A stretch of 64,000 nucleotides of DNA from AP-15 sp963747735 (GCA_963747735.1 CAVVGE010000005.1:372001-436000), one strand, 5' to 3'. Counted from the stretch's first letter, positions 18,319 to 27,291 are shown. The notes: generated by a model not told the origin, from the letters alone. A program made the numbers and translations.

Positions 18319-19437
18319 TTATTCCGACAGCACCGCCTCCGCCGTGCCGAGCGGCAGGGCGAGAGCGCGCGCCACCGCCGGGTGGGTGACCTGCCCACGG
18401 CAGATGTTGAGCCCGGCACGCAAATGCGGGTCGTCGCGCAGCGCCTCTCGCCAGCCGCGCTCGGCGAGCGCCAGCACAAACGGCAGGGTCGCGTTGTTGA
18501 GCGCCACGGTCGAGGTCCGCGCCACCGCCCCCGGCATGTTGGTCACGCAATAATGGACGACCCCTTCCTCGACATAGGTCGGGTTGTCGTGCGTCGTCGG
18601 CCGGCTGGTTTCGAAGCAGCCGCCCTGGTCGATCGAGATATCGACCATGACCGCACCCGGCCGCATCGCCCGCACCAATTCGCGGCTGACGAGCCTTGGC
18701 GCCGCGGCACCCGGGATCAGCACCGCGCCGATCACCAGATCGGCGGCGGCGACCTCGCGCTCGATCGTCTCCATCGTCGAATAGAGGGTGTGGAGCTGCG
18801 CGCCGAATTGCAGGTCGAGCTCGTAAAGCCGCGGCAGCGAGCGGTCGATCACCGTGACATAGGCCTCGACCCCCATCGCCATGCGCGCCGCGTTGGTGCC
18901 GGCGACCCCGCCGCCGAGGATCACCACCTTGGCCGCCGCGACCCCCGGAACGCCGCCGAGCAACAGGCCGATCCCGCCCTGCCGCTTTTCGAGGCAATGG
19001 GCGCCGACCTGCACCGCCATGCGCCCGGCGACCTCGCTCATCGGCGCCAAGAGCGGCAGCCCGCCGCGCGGGTCGGTTACCGTCTCATAGGCGATCGCGA
19101 CGACGCCCGAGCGGGCCAGACCCTGCGCCAATTCCTTGTCGGCGGCGAGGTGCAGATAGGTGAACAGCACCTGGCCGGGGCGCAATGCCGCCACCTCCGA
19201 TGGCCGCGGCTCCTTGACCTTGACGATCAGCTCGGCGGCGGCAAACACCTCGGCGGCATTCGGCAAAATGCGGGCGCCGGCTGCCTCGTAAGCCGCATCG
19301 TCAAACCCGACCCCGGCGCCGGCACCGGTCTCGACCGCGACCCGATGGCCGTGATGCGCCAGCTCGCGCACGCTGCCCGGGGCGAGACCGACGCGATGCT
19401 CCTGGACCTTGATCTCCTTTGGCACACCGATCAGCAT
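18319..19437 (-). CDS. ald: Alanine dehydrogenase
   Basis: This NAD-dependent enzyme interconverts L-alanine and pyruvate plus ammonia. The 372-residue length is standard. The N-terminal family signature (MLIGVPKEIKVQEHRVGLAP), the catalytic histidine region TYLHLAADK at about 95, and the dinucleotide-binding motif VVILGGGVAGTNAA at about 170 are present. The late region QGGCFETSRPTTHDNPTY is also typical. The start ATG 19437 overlaps the upstream oxidoreductase gene by 7 bases, so the two are co-transcribed. The frame stays open far upstream, but that is antisense shadow. Confidence 0.95.
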   Translation of the reverse strand: MLIGVPKEIKVQEHRVGLAPGSVRELAHHGHRVAVETGAGAGVGFDDAAYEAAGARILPNAAEVFAAAELIVKVKEPRPSEVAALRPGQVLFTYLHLAADKELAQGLARSGVVAIAYETVTDPRGGLPLLAPMSEVAGRMAVQVGAHCLEKRQGGIGLLLGGVPGVAAAKVVILGGGVAGTNAARMAMGVEAYVTVIDRSLPRLYELDLQFGAQLHTLYSTMETIEREVAAADLVIGAVLIPGAAAPRLVSRELVRAMRPGAVMVDISIDQGGCFETSRPTTHDNPTYVEEGVVHYCVTNMPGAVARTSTVALNNATLPFVLALAERGWREALRDDPHLRAGLNICRGQVTHPAVARALALPLGTAEAVLSE

Positions 19438-20543
19438 GTGCGGATCCCCAGCCGTTCCAGCGCCAGCTCGGCCAGCGGCAAGGACGCCGTCAGCCCCGGC
19501 GATTCGATCCCGTAAAGATTGACGAGCCCCGGCACGCCGTGGTCCTCGGGCCCTTGCACCAGAAAATCGGCCGCGGGCTCGTCGGGGCCATTGATCTTCG
19601 GCCGAATGCCGGCATAGCCCGGCTGCAATGCGCCATCGCGCAGGGCCGGCCAATAGTGGCGGATCGCGGCATAGAACCCGTCGCCACGGGCCGGATCGAC
19701 CGCGTAGTCGATCTCGGCAATCCACTCCGTATCCGGGCCGAAACGCGCCTGCCCCGCGAGATCGAGGGTCAAATGCACGCCGAGCCCATGCGCCGGCGGC
19801 ACCGGATAAACCAGCCGGTGAAACGGCGCCGGCCCGGACAAGGTGAAATAGACGCCGCGGCAGAAATAGGCGGGCGGGATCGTCGGCCGCGGGACGCCGT
19901 CGATGGCGCTGGCGAGGGCGGGCGCATGCAGCCCGCCGGCATTGACCAGGTGCCGGCAATGCAGGCGGCTGGGCTCGGCGCCGCCGATGTCGAGCTCGAA
20001 CCCGTCGTTGCGCACCCGTCCCGCCAGCACCGGCGTGCGCAGCACGACGATCGCCCCCGCCGCTTCGGCCTCGCCCTGATAGGCGAGCATCAGCGCATGG
20101 CTGTCGATGATCCCGGTCGAGGGCGACAACAGCGCGGCCACGCAATGCAACGCCGGCTCGAGACGTTGCGCTGCCGCAGCGCCGAGCCATTCGAGATCGC
20201 CGACGCCGTTGGCGCGGGCGGCTTCGGCGATCTTTTCGAGACCGGGGATTTCGGCCTCGTCCGCCGCGACGATCAGCTTGCCGAGCCGGGCGTGCGCCAC
20301 CCCGTGCTCGCAGCAATAGTGATAGAGCCGCTCACGCCCGGCGACGCAGGTTTTTGCCTTCAGGCTGCCGGCCGGGTAGTAGAGACCGCTATGGATCACC
20401 TCGCTGTTGCGCGAGGAGGTCTCGAACCCGATCGTCGGCGCGCGTTCGAGCACCACCACCTCGTGCCCGCCGAGCGCCAGGGCGCGGGCACAGGCGAGCC
20501 CGACCGCCCCGGCGCCGACCACGACACATTCGATCTCGTCCAC
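19431..20543 (-). CDS. FAD-dependent oxidoreductase, L-2-hydroxyglutarate dehydrogenase-like
   Basis: A 370-residue DAO-superfamily flavoprotein. The FAD-binding Rossmann motif VVVGAGAVGLACARAL starts at about residue 6. The segment ETSSRNSEVIHSGLYYP just after it is the hallmark of the L-2-hydroxyglutarate dehydrogenase/oxidase (LhgO) group. It probably oxidises a 2-hydroxy acid and passes electrons to FAD and the respiratory chain. I chose the GTG at 20543; the longer frame to 20645 adds a non-homologous leader. It overlaps ald, so the pair may act together on 2-hydroxy/2-keto/2-amino acids, but this is inference. Confidence 0.85.
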   Translation of the reverse strand: MDEIECVVVGAGAVGLACARALALGGHEVVVLERAPTIGFETSSRNSEVIHSGLYYPAGSLKAKTCVAGRERLYHYCCEHGVAHARLGKLIVAADEAEIPGLEKIAEAARANGVGDLEWLGAAAAQRLEPALHCVAALLSPSTGIIDSHALMLAYQGEAEAAGAIVVLRTPVLAGRVRNDGFELDIGGAEPSRLHCRHLVNAGGLHAPALASAIDGVPRPTIPPAYFCRGVYFTLSGPAPFHRLVYPVPPAHGLGVHLTLDLAGQARFGPDTEWIAEIDYAVDPARGDGFYAAIRHYWPALRDGALQPGYAGIRPKINGPDEPAADFLVQGPEDHGVPGLVNLYGIESPGLTASLPLAELALERLGIRTC

Positions 20544-20680
20544 CCGACTGCTCCACTGCCGCGCCGGTGCGGAAAATGCCAGCCCGCGGCGCGCCGGGCC
20601 AGCGGCGTGATCGCGGCTGGACGGCGCCCGCGAAATCGCCGACACTCGGCGCCGATGGCGGTCGATTGCAGACGGTAGCG

Positions 20681-21043
20681 ATGAGCGGGAAAAGCGCGAC
20701 GGTCGTGGCCCTCGGCGATTTTCGGGTTCGGCCGCCGCGCACCGTTTATTTCACCCGCAGCGAATTGAACCAGCTCCTCGGTCTCTACAGCCGGCATGTG
20801 ATCCGCGGCGTGTGGCGCGACTACGCGATCGATCACCGCGACGGGATGGCGCTGTTCTCGGTGTTCCGACATACCCAGGAAGGCCCGGTCTACGCCGTTT
20901 TAAAGACGGTGCCGAGTGCCGGGCGCCCGGCCGAGTTTGTCGTGCAGAGCGGGCGCCAGCGGTTGCGGGCGGCGCGGACCCTCGCCGAGGCGCTCGATTT
21001 CTTCCTCTCCCGGCTCAATCTCGTCGCTGCCGAAGCCGGCTGA
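20681..21043 (+). CDS. DUF2794 domain-containing protein
   Basis: A 120-residue protein of unknown function, typical of alphaproteobacteria. The family pattern is visible: YFTRSELNQLLGLYSRHV, then WRDYAIDHRDGMALFSVFR, then a short beta-rich and helical tail. It starts at ATG 20681, divergent from the FAD oxidoreductase; the frame opens earlier only as a shadow of that gene. No catalytic motif or membrane segment is seen. Confidence 0.9.
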   Translation: MSGKSATVVALGDFRVRPPRTVYFTRSELNQLLGLYSRHVIRGVWRDYAIDHRDGMALFSVFRHTQEGPVYAVLKTVPSAGRPAEFVVQSGRQRLRAARTLAEALDFFLSRLNLVAAEAG

Positions 21044-21055
21044 CCGCGGTCCCGG

Positions 21056-21619
21056 CTATGCCGGGTGGCGCGGCGGGAGCATCCGGTCGAGCACGCGATC
21101 GCGGCGCAGCACGCCGTGATAAAGCGCCCCCACGACATGCAGCGCGACCAAGGCATAGACCGCGTATTGCCCGGCAAGGTGGATCGCGATCGCAATCTGC
21201 GACACGCGCTCATCGGCCGGCAGCAGCGCAGGGATCGCGGCGACGCCGAACAGGCTCACCGGATGGCCGGCTGCCGCGGCGTTGACATAGCCGGCGAGCG
21301 GCATCGCGAGCAGCACCAGATAAAGGGCGAGATGGGTGAGCCTGGCGAGCACTGCTTCGGCCTGTCCCACCGTTTGCGGCAGCGGCGGCGGCGGATGGCG
21401 CCAGCGCCAAAGCACGCGGCACAACATCGCCGCGAGGATGACGATCCCGATCGAACGGTGCAGCAGCAGCAAAGAATCGCGCGGCGGCGTATTTTGCGGC
21501 GCGTTTTCGGCAGCCCAGCCAAAGGCGACGACGATGACGAGAAGCGCCGCGACCAGCCAGTGAAAGCTCCGGGCAACCCGGCCGTAGCCGGCAGCCGGCT
21601 CGGGAAAGGTCGTGCTCAA
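21056..21619 (-). CDS. Cytochrome b561 family protein
   Basis: A 187-residue inner-membrane di-haem cytochrome of the b561/CybB type with four hydrophobic helices. The start region RVARSFHWLVAALLV carries the first haem histidine, LLLLHRSIGIVIL another, and IAIHLAGQYAVYALVALHVVGALYHG two more. It is expected to oxidise ubiquinol or take part in superoxide or quinone chemistry. The start is a TTG at 21619 that overlaps the hydratase stop (TTGA), so translation is coupled. It is the last gene of an aminotransferase-hydratase-cytochrome operon. Confidence 0.87.
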   Translation of the reverse strand: MSTTFPEPAAGYGRVARSFHWLVAALLVIVVAFGWAAENAPQNTPPRDSLLLLHRSIGIVILAAMLCRVLWRWRHPPPPLPQTVGQAEAVLARLTHLALYLVLLAMPLAGYVNAAAAGHPVSLFGVAAIPALLPADERVSQIAIAIHLAGQYAVYALVALHVVGALYHGVLRRDRVLDRMLPPRHPA

Positions 21620-22377
21620 TCGCCGGCCGGAAAAGCGATGTCGATCCGGCCGAGCGGCCCGAAATCGGCGACGATCCGGGCGCCGTGCCGGGTGAATTCG
21701 AGCCCGGTCCACGACCCGGTGGTGATGAAGGAGCCGGCCTTGGCGCCGCCGCGGCTTCGCATCAGATTGGCAAATTCGACGAGTGCTGCCGCCGGATCGC
21801 GCTTGACCCCGGCGCTGCTGTCCGCAAACGGCCGGCCGTCGGCAGTGATCGCCATCTTGGTCGCTGCAAGGTCGCGTTCCTGCCAGTCCGGCACCGCCGC
21901 GCCGTAGACGAGCCCGCCATTCCCGTAATTGTCCGCGAGCATGACCGGCCGGACCAGGACACGCGGGTCGGGAAAGCGCGAATCGACGATTTCGACCGCC
22001 GGATGCAGGGTGGCGCCGGCGACGACCTCGTCACGACCGTAGGGCCTGTCGCGCGGCGGCAAATCGCGGCCGAGGCGCAGCGCCAATTCGCCCTCGATGC
22101 CGATCAGCCGCAATTCCGCGGCGCTGTAGGTGGCGGGGCTCGGCCGGATCATATGGGCGAGGATCGGAGCGCAAAAGCCATCGGCCGCCTCCGTCGCGAC
22201 CCCGATTTTCCACCCGCCGACCGCCTCGCCGAGGCGCGCGGTGACGGCATCCTGGATTTGATAGGCGTCGGCATCCGATTGCGGTTGGCAGCCGGCCGGC
22301 AATTCCTCGAGCGGCCGGCCCGCGGCGCGCGCCTCGCACAAAAGCCGCGCGGCCTCTTCGACATGTTGGGCGAGCAT
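21616..22377 (-). CDS. 2-keto-4-pentenoate hydratase-type protein (MhpD/FAH fold)
   Basis: A 253-residue protein of the hydratase/decarboxylase branch of the fumarylacetoacetate hydrolase fold. The N-terminal helix pair and the KIGVAT segment at about residue 57 are present. The acidic metal-ligand region (GIEGELALRL, then the HPAVEIVDSRF stretch) and the C-terminal TGSWTGLEF loop match the family. Such enzymes hydrate 2-oxo-pentenoates in aromatic-ring degradation, but no other meta-cleavage genes are nearby, so the substrate is open. It lies 28 bases after the aminotransferase gene. Confidence 0.85.
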   Translation of the reverse strand: MLAQHVEEAARLLCEARAAGRPLEELPAGCQPQSDADAYQIQDAVTARLGEAVGGWKIGVATEAADGFCAPILAHMIRPSPATYSAAELRLIGIEGELALRLGRDLPPRDRPYGRDEVVAGATLHPAVEIVDSRFPDPRVLVRPVMLADNYGNGGLVYGAAVPDWQERDLAATKMAITADGRPFADSSAGVKRDPAAALVEFANLMRSRGGAKAGSFITTGSWTGLEFTRHGARIVADFGPLGRIDIAFPAGD

Positions 22378-22405
22378 GCGATTTCCTTTCTCAGGCGGTC
22401 GGCTC

Positions 22406-23594
22406 TCAGGCGGTCGGCGCCGCCAGGAATTCGAGCGCCGCAGCGACGCCGCCCGGCCGGTGCGGCACGCCGGCGCGGTGCAGCCCCATCTCGACCCCGC
22501 TCAACGTGCCGCACAGCATCAGATCGTTGAAATGGCCGAGATGGCCGATGCGGAACGCCTTGCCCTTGAGCCGGCCGAGCCCGGTGCCGAGCGACATGTC
22601 GAAGGCGTCGAGGATGGTCTCGCGCAGCCGGTCGGCGTCGAACCCGTCCGGCACCATGATCGCGGTCAGCGAATTCGAATGCTCGCGCGGGTCGGCGCAG
22701 ACGGTTTCGAGGCCCCAGCCAGCGACCGCGCGCCGGGTCGCTTCGCCGTGACGGGCATGGCGGCGAAAGACCGCGTCGAGCCCCTCCTCGTCGAGCAGCA
22801 TCTGGAGCGACTGGCGCAGCCCGAACAGCAAATTCGTCCCCGGCGTGTACGGGAAAAACCCGGTGCGCTCGGTTTCGAGCATCGCCCGCCAATCCCAGTA
22901 GGAGCGCGGCAACCGGGCCTGTTCGGCCGCGGCGAGCGCTTTTTTCGAGACCGCGTTGAAACCGAGCCCCGGCGGCAGCATCAACCCCTTTTGCGAGCCG
23001 CCGACGCTGACATCGACCCCCCACTCGTCGTGCCGGTAATCGATCGAGGCGAGCGAGGAGATCGTATCGACCATAAACAATGCCGGGTGGTCGGCCCGGT
23101 CGATCGCCGCGCGCACCTCGGCGACCCGGCTCACCACGCCGGTCGAGGTTTCGTTGTGGACGATGCAAACCGCCTTCACCTCGTGCCCGCCGTCCTCGTC
23201 GAGCTTTTCCTCGACCAGCGCCGGATCGACACCGTGCCGCCAGTCGCCCGGGACAAAACTCGACCTCGAGCCCGAGCCGCGCCGCCATCTGCCGCCACAG
23301 CGTGGCGAACTGGCCGGTCTCGAACATCAGCACGCGGTCGCCCGGCGACAGCGTGTTCGACAATGCCGCTTCCCACGCGCCGGTCCCGGAGGACGGGTAG
23401 ACGACGACCTTTTCCTCCGTTTGGAACACCCGCTTCATGCCGGCGACGATTTCCTTGCCGAGCTCGGCGAATTCCGGCCCGCGATGGTCGATCGTCGGCA
23501 TCGCGATCGCCCGCAGCACCCGGTCGGGCACATTGGTGGGCCCGGGGATTTGCAGAAAATGGCGGCCGCTGTGAGCGGCGGGGGTGTTTTTCAT
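22406..23594 (-). pseudogene. Serine-glyoxylate/alanine-glyoxylate aminotransferase, frameshifted
   Basis: This is a class V PLP aminotransferase in two frames. The N-terminal part (from ATG 23594; RHFLQIPGPTNVPDRVLRA) runs to LGLEVEF. The rest, from DWRHGVDPALVEEKLDE onward, is in another frame and continues to 22406 with the PLP-lysine motif GGSQKGLMLPPG. One extra A in the AAAA run at 23255-23258 (plus strand) accounts for the switch. Removing it restores an intact 395-residue protein of normal length. Family members transfer the amino group of serine or alanine to glyoxylate. Whether the shift is real or a base-calling error cannot be told here. Confidence 0.85.
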
Positions 23595-23746
23595 GCGGAC
23601 GGCTCCCTGCGGAGCCGGCAATCTGCCCCCGAAAAAGCGGCGCGACAAGGCGGATCGCGCGGCTCGGCAGCCCGGCAGCCGGTTTGCGCTCGTGTCGTTC
23701 GCCATGCGATGATCGCCGCCCCGTTTCCCCTCGGCGCGAGGACGTC

Positions 23747-24439
23747 ATGGCGAAATACATGCTGGTGAGCTTCAAGACCTGCCCCTGGGTGCAGCGCTCG
23801 GCCATCGTGCTGCGCGAAAAGAACACGCCCTTCGAGTTGCGCCATATCGAGCCCGACAACCGGCCCGACTGGTTTCTCGCGATCTCGCCGCACAAAAAGG
23901 TGCCGGTGCTGCGCATCGACGACAGCGTGTCGCTCTTCGAATCAAACGCGATCAACGAATATCTCGACGAGACGATCGCCCCGCGGCTGCATCCCAAAGA
24001 CCCGATCGAGCGCGCGGTCAACCGCGCCTGGACCGATTATGTCCCGAGCTTTGCGAGTGCCGTAACCGCGACCGCCTACGCCGACACCGAAGCCGACTAT
24101 GCCGCCGCGGCGGAGAAAATCCCGGACGCGTTCGGCCGGCTCGAAAAGGCGCTGGAAAAGCAAGGCAGCGGGCCGTTCTTCAACGGCGCCAAATATTCGC
24201 TGGTCGACGCCGCTTATGCGCCCTTTTTGCAGCGCTATCATTTCCTCGACCGGGTGCGCCGGCTCGGCCACCTCGAAAAATTTTCGCGGCTGAAGGCATG
24301 GACCGAGGCGCTCTTGGCGCGCCCCTCGACGCACACCTTCCCAGCGGCCGAGTTCGAGGCGATGTATCGCGAGGGCCTGCGCCGCCGCAACAAATGGGTG
24401 TCGCAATTCGTCGCGCCTGCCAGGGCCGCTGCGGAGTAG
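23747..24439 (+). CDS. Glutathione S-transferase family protein
   Basis: A 230-residue GST. The N-terminal thioredoxin-like domain shows FKTCPWVQRSAIVLREK (a Cys-Pro active-site region like omega or tau-type GSTs), the cis-Pro motif KKVPVLRI and the glutathione-gamma-Glu-binding ESNAINEYLDE. A helical C-terminal domain with the usual YSLVDAAYAPFLQR follows. The substrate is unknown. I chose ATG 23747; the long open frame upstream is antisense to the aminotransferase. Confidence 0.9.
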   Translation: MAKYMLVSFKTCPWVQRSAIVLREKNTPFELRHIEPDNRPDWFLAISPHKKVPVLRIDDSVSLFESNAINEYLDETIAPRLHPKDPIERAVNRAWTDYVPSFASAVTATAYADTEADYAAAAEKIPDAFGRLEKALEKQGSGPFFNGAKYSLVDAAYAPFLQRYHFLDRVRRLGHLEKFSRLKAWTEALLARPSTHTFPAAEFEAMYREGLRRRNKWVSQFVAPARAAAE

Positions 24440-24585
24440 CAGCGCCAATTCCTGCGGTTCGGCGCTCGGGTCTGGTATCGGGTCCGGAGCGCCGATCCGG
24501 CGGTTAGCGGACGAGCCGCAGAGGAGCTGCGGGCTGTCGGAATCCGACAAGCCCGGCGCGCTCTGCGAAGGCGCGCCCGGCCCCG

Positions 24586-24661
24586 CGATGCGTAGCTCGG
24601 TCGGTAGAGCAACTGGCTCCTGATCAGCGGGCCCGAGGTTCGAGTCCTCGTGCAGCCGCCA
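24586..24661 (+). tRNA. tRNA-Arg (CCT)-like, imperfect acceptor stem
   Basis: A 76-base cloverleaf can be drawn. The D arm is GCTC/GAGC and the anticodon loop CTCCTGA carries CCT after the invariant T. The T arm is CGAGG/CCTCG with loop TTCGAGT, and the encoded end is GCCA. The 3' acceptor strand TGCAGCC would pair with GGCTGCA, but the 5' strand is CGATGCG, leaving mismatches at the first and third positions. The top anticodon-stem pair is also broken. It may be a decayed tRNA, or a tRNA whose 5' part was replaced by recombination. Confidence 0.6.
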
Positions 24662-24675
24662 TCTTTGTTAGATTC

Positions 24676-24951
24676 TCATGCTGCCTGGAGCGTCGGGATA
24701 GCCGCGATTTCTGCTGCTTTTTCGTGGCTCAGCCGTTCCAGATCGTAGCGGGTCTGCAACGCGAGCCACAGTTCCGGTCCGTTGCCGCAGAGCTTGCCGA
24801 GCCTGAGCGCCATCTCGGGCGTCACTGATGTGCGCTCGGTCAAGACGGCATAGAGAGCCTGCCGCGAAATCCCTAGCAGATGGGCAATCTCGGCGCGCGG
24901 GCGGCCAAGGGCGGGCAAGATCTCCTCGCGCAGCAACTCGCCCGGATGCAT
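24676..24951 (-). CDS. higA: HigA-type antitoxin (HTH)
   Basis: A 91-residue helix-turn-helix antitoxin/repressor. The opening MHPGELLREEIL and the HTH core IAHLLGISRQALYAVLTERTSVTPEMALRL are diagnostic of the HigA/VapI family. It should bind and neutralise the HigB toxin encoded just upstream on the same strand and repress the operon. I chose ATG 24951, which gives the canonical N terminus; 59 bases separate it from the toxin stop. Confidence 0.88.
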   Translation of the reverse strand: MHPGELLREEILPALGRPRAEIAHLLGISRQALYAVLTERTSVTPEMALRLGKLCGNGPELWLALQTRYDLERLSHEKAAEIAAIPTLQAA

Positions 24952-25010
24952 TGCCGGCAGCCGTGCCCCGGTCCCCGGATCAGGTCTCCGGCCAGCTCCT
25001 GACGCGATCG

Positions 25011-25283
25011 TCAATGGTAGTCCTCCAAATCGACGGCGACGGCGTCGATGCCGTCCCAAGCAAAGGTGATGCGCCAATTGCCGCTAACCCGAATTGCCCA
25101 ACGTGCCTCTCCTTGCAGCGCATGCCAGTAAAAGCCCGGGAGGTTGACCTGTTCGGGCCGGCTCGCCGCGTCCAGCGCGCGCAACATGCGGCCCACCCGC
25201 ACGACGTTCGGCACACTCAGTCCGCTCCGGTCTCCGAGCTCGAAGTATCGCCCAAGCGCCCGATTGCGGAAATTGCGGATCAC
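25011..25283 (-). CDS. higB: HigB-type toxin (RelE fold)
   Basis: A 90-residue RelE-superfamily toxin, expected to be a ribosome-dependent mRNA endonuclease. The family pattern is complete: VIRNFRNRALGRYFELGD at the start, LDAASRPEQVNLPGFYWHAL in the middle, and the conserved end GNWRITFAWDGIDAVAVDLEDYH. The start is GTG 25283; the frame continues far upstream only as an antisense shadow of the amidohydrolase. Toxin-first order is usual for higBA. Confidence 0.88.
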   Translation of the reverse strand: MIRNFRNRALGRYFELGDRSGLSVPNVVRVGRMLRALDAASRPEQVNLPGFYWHALQGEARWAIRVSGNWRITFAWDGIDAVAVDLEDYH

Positions 25284-25433
25284 CCGGCGGATAAGGTGAT
25301 GCCGCGGGGGGCGCACGTCAAGCGCCACTTTACGTAGCGCCCGTCCGCATCTGCGACCAATCGCTTGCCGGCGCGGCCAGTTTCGTTCCATGCTGGCAGT
25401 CTGGCTCAGGCCGGGCGCGAAGCGAGGTGTCCT

Positions 25434-26573
25434 ATGCCGAACGAATTGATCTCGTGCGACGACCATATGGATCTGGGGCAATTGCCGGCCGATCTGTGGA
25501 CGGCGCGGCTGCCGGCGGCATTGCGCAACCGCGCGCCCCATGTCGAAGAGCGCGACGGTCTCGCGCAATGGGTCTGCGACGGCAAAATCTGGGGCGCTTG
25601 GGGCGGCAAGCAGCAGACCAACGAGCAGCGCGTCCGGCCAAAGCCGATCTACAACGCCTTCGACCGCGGCGGCGTCATCGACCAGAGCCAGCGCCGCCCG
25701 GCGGTCGCCGAATTGCGCCTCGCCGACATGGACCGCGACGGGGTCGAGACCCAGGTGATCTTCGGCCCGATCTTTCAGATCTCGACCGAGGACCCGGTGC
25801 TGCGGGTTGCCTGCTACCGCGTCTACAACGACTGGCTGATGGAGTTTTGCGCCGCCGCTCCCGACCGCCTCGTCGGCGTGCCGATGCTGCCCGAAACCCC
25901 CGACGGCGCCACCGAGGAGCTGCTGCGCCTCGCGCAGAAAGGCGGGGTGCGCCAGGTCACCTTGATGATCGCCAACATCAAGCCCAAGCTCGACGACCCG
26001 GCCTGGGAGACATTGTGGACGGCACTCGAAGACAGCGGGATCATCCTCTCCTGGCACATCACGGTTTTTGTCGGCAAGCCCGGCGACCGCGTGGCCGGGA
26101 AGGCGGCGAGCGTCTTTGAGAACACCAAGTTCTTTATGGCGAATTTTCTCGAGCCCTTTGTCGACCTCTTCGCCTGGGGCATCCTCGAACGCCATCCGCG
26201 GCTGAAGCTCGTGATGGCCGAGGCCGGCACCGGCTGGCTCCCCTGGCTCGTCCAGGAGCTCGACTATCGCCACTGGCGCCTCTGGGAAGCCAAGGAGTTC
26301 TGGGCCGACAAGGGCGGGGCCGCGCTCGAAACCAAGCCGAGCGAGCTCTTCAAGCGCCAGATCTGGGCGACCTTTCAGGAAGACCACGCGGCGATGTCGC
26401 TGATCCCGTTCTTCGGCCCCGGCCACCTCCTCTGGGCCTCCGACTACCCCCACCCCGACAGCGTGTGGCCCAACTCCCGCGCCGCCATCGCCCGCCAGAT
26501 GGCCGCCCTCACCCCCGAAATGCGCCGCCACCTAACCCACGACAACGCCGCCGCGCTCTACGGGCTGACCTGA
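25434..26573 (+). CDS. Amidohydrolase family protein (ACMSD-like)
   Basis: A 379-residue protein of the amidohydrolase_2/ACMSD type TIM-barrel hydrolases and decarboxylases. Metal-site features are CDDHMDL near residue 8 (the usual D-x-H ligand position), the WHIT segment near 208 and the late aspartate in LLWASDYPHPDS near 342. The substrate is unknown. It starts at ATG 25434; upstream in-frame codons are not family-like. The last 388 bases are repeated downstream at 27292-27679, on the far side of an antitoxin-vapC pair. Confidence 0.88.
   Translation: MPNELISCDDHMDLGQLPADLWTARLPAALRNRAPHVEERDGLAQWVCDGKIWGAWGGKQQTNEQRVRPKPIYNAFDRGGVIDQSQRRPAVAELRLADMDRDGVETQVIFGPIFQISTEDPVLRVACYRVYNDWLMEFCAAAPDRLVGVPMLPETPDGATEELLRLAQKGGVRQVTLMIANIKPKLDDPAWETLWTALEDSGIILSWHITVFVGKPGDRVAGKAASVFENTKFFMANFLEPFVDLFAWGILERHPRLKLVMAEAGTGWLPWLVQELDYRHWRLWEAKEFWADKGGAALETKPSELFKRQIWATFQEDHAAMSLIPFFGPGHLLWASDYPHPDSVWPNSRAAIARQMAALTPEMRRHLTHDNAAALYGLT
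26186..26573 (+). repeat. Direct repeat, copy 1 (3' end of the amidohydrolase gene)
   Basis: This stretch matches 27292-27679 without gaps; I count about 28 differences over 388 bases. Most are at third codon positions and silent. The copies flank the antitoxin-vapC pair. Confidence 0.9.
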
Positions 26574-26601
26574 TCGGCCGCCCGATGCCATCTTGGATAA
26601 C

Positions 26602-26859
26602 ATGGATATTCGTCTCGCGCCCGACCAGGAAGCCCGCCTTGCCGCGCTTGCTGCCGGCACCGGGCGCAGCGCCGCCGAGCTGGTGCAGGAAGCGCTGACC
26701 GAGTGGGAGCGGCGGCAGGCGCAGGCCGAGCGTCCCGCCCCAGCGAGCCCGCAGCATACGCCGGCAGAAGCCGCCGCCCGCATTCTCGAGCTGCGCAAGG
26801 GCAATGTCCTGCCCACCGGCGCGACGATCAAGGACCTCATCAACCACGGACGGGCGTGA
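26602..26859 (+). CDS. Ribbon-helix-helix-like antitoxin of a VapBC-type module
   Basis: An 85-residue protein from ATG 26602. The first half, MDIRLAPDQEARLAALAAGT then RSAAELVQEALTEWERR, has the beta-strand plus two-helix layout of ribbon-helix-helix DNA-binding antitoxins. The tail ends PTGATIKDLINHGRA, a common toxin-binding ending. Its TGA overlaps the GTG of the PIN toxin gene (GTGA), so translation is coupled. A TTG at 26593 could add three residues. Confidence 0.85.
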   Translation: MDIRLAPDQEARLAALAAGTGRSAAELVQEALTEWERRQAQAERPAPASPQHTPAEAAARILELRKGNVLPTGATIKDLINHGRA

Positions 26860-27266
26860 CCTTCGTCCTTGACAGCTCCGTCGCGATGCGATGGTGTTTC
26901 GAGAATGCGGCGCATCCCTATGCCGACGGCATCCTGAACCGGCTGGCGACGGGTGAGGAGGCGGTGGTGCCGGTGCTTTGGCTTGACGAGGCGAGCGCGG
27001 TGCTGGCGCGAGAGCAGAACCGGGGCAGCGTCGCCGCACCGAAGGCGGACCAGTTCATCGCCGAGTTGAGGGCATTGCGGATCGCGGCCGATGCGGAAAG
27101 CGCCGCACGGGTATTCGACGATGTGCACCACTTGGCGCTCGCTTACCGGCTGACCTCCTACGACGCGGCCTATCTGGAATTGGCGCTTCGGCGCGGCCTG
27201 CCGATCGCTACGCTGGATGACGAGCTGATCCGGGCGAGCAGGGCCGCGGGGGTTGCCGTGCTTTAG
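26856..27266 (+). CDS. vapC: VapC-type PIN-domain toxin
   Basis: A 136-residue PIN-domain ribonuclease. The acidic metal-binding residues are visible: Asp in FVLDSSVAMRW at the start, Glu in WLDEASAVL near 46, Asp in SYDAAYLELALR near 100 and Asp in IATLDDEL near 117. Family members cleave tRNA or rRNA and are held in check by the partner antitoxin. GTG 26856 overlaps the antitoxin stop. The module sits between two copies of the amidohydrolase 3' end. Confidence 0.9.
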   Translation: MTFVLDSSVAMRWCFENAAHPYADGILNRLATGEEAVVPVLWLDEASAVLAREQNRGSVAAPKADQFIAELRALRIAADAESAARVFDDVHHLALAYRLTSYDAAYLELALRRGLPIATLDDELIRASRAAGVAVL

Positions 27267-27291
27267 ACGCAAAAGCGCCGTTTAGACCCGC

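Noticed and set aside
18319..20316. A 665-residue minus-strand frame spanning alanine dehydrogenase and part of the FAD oxidoreductase
   Set aside because: Only the part from 19437 is alanine dehydrogenase. The upstream residues are an alternative-frame reading of the oxidoreductase gene, which has its own clear start and motifs.
22376..24439. A 687-residue plus-strand frame ending in the GST
   Set aside because: Everything before 23747 is arginine-rich antisense of the aminotransferase gene; the GST N terminus begins cleanly at ATG 23747.
25011..26531. A 506-residue minus-strand frame ending in HigB
   Set aside because: Only the last 90 residues are HigB; the rest is antisense to the amidohydrolase.
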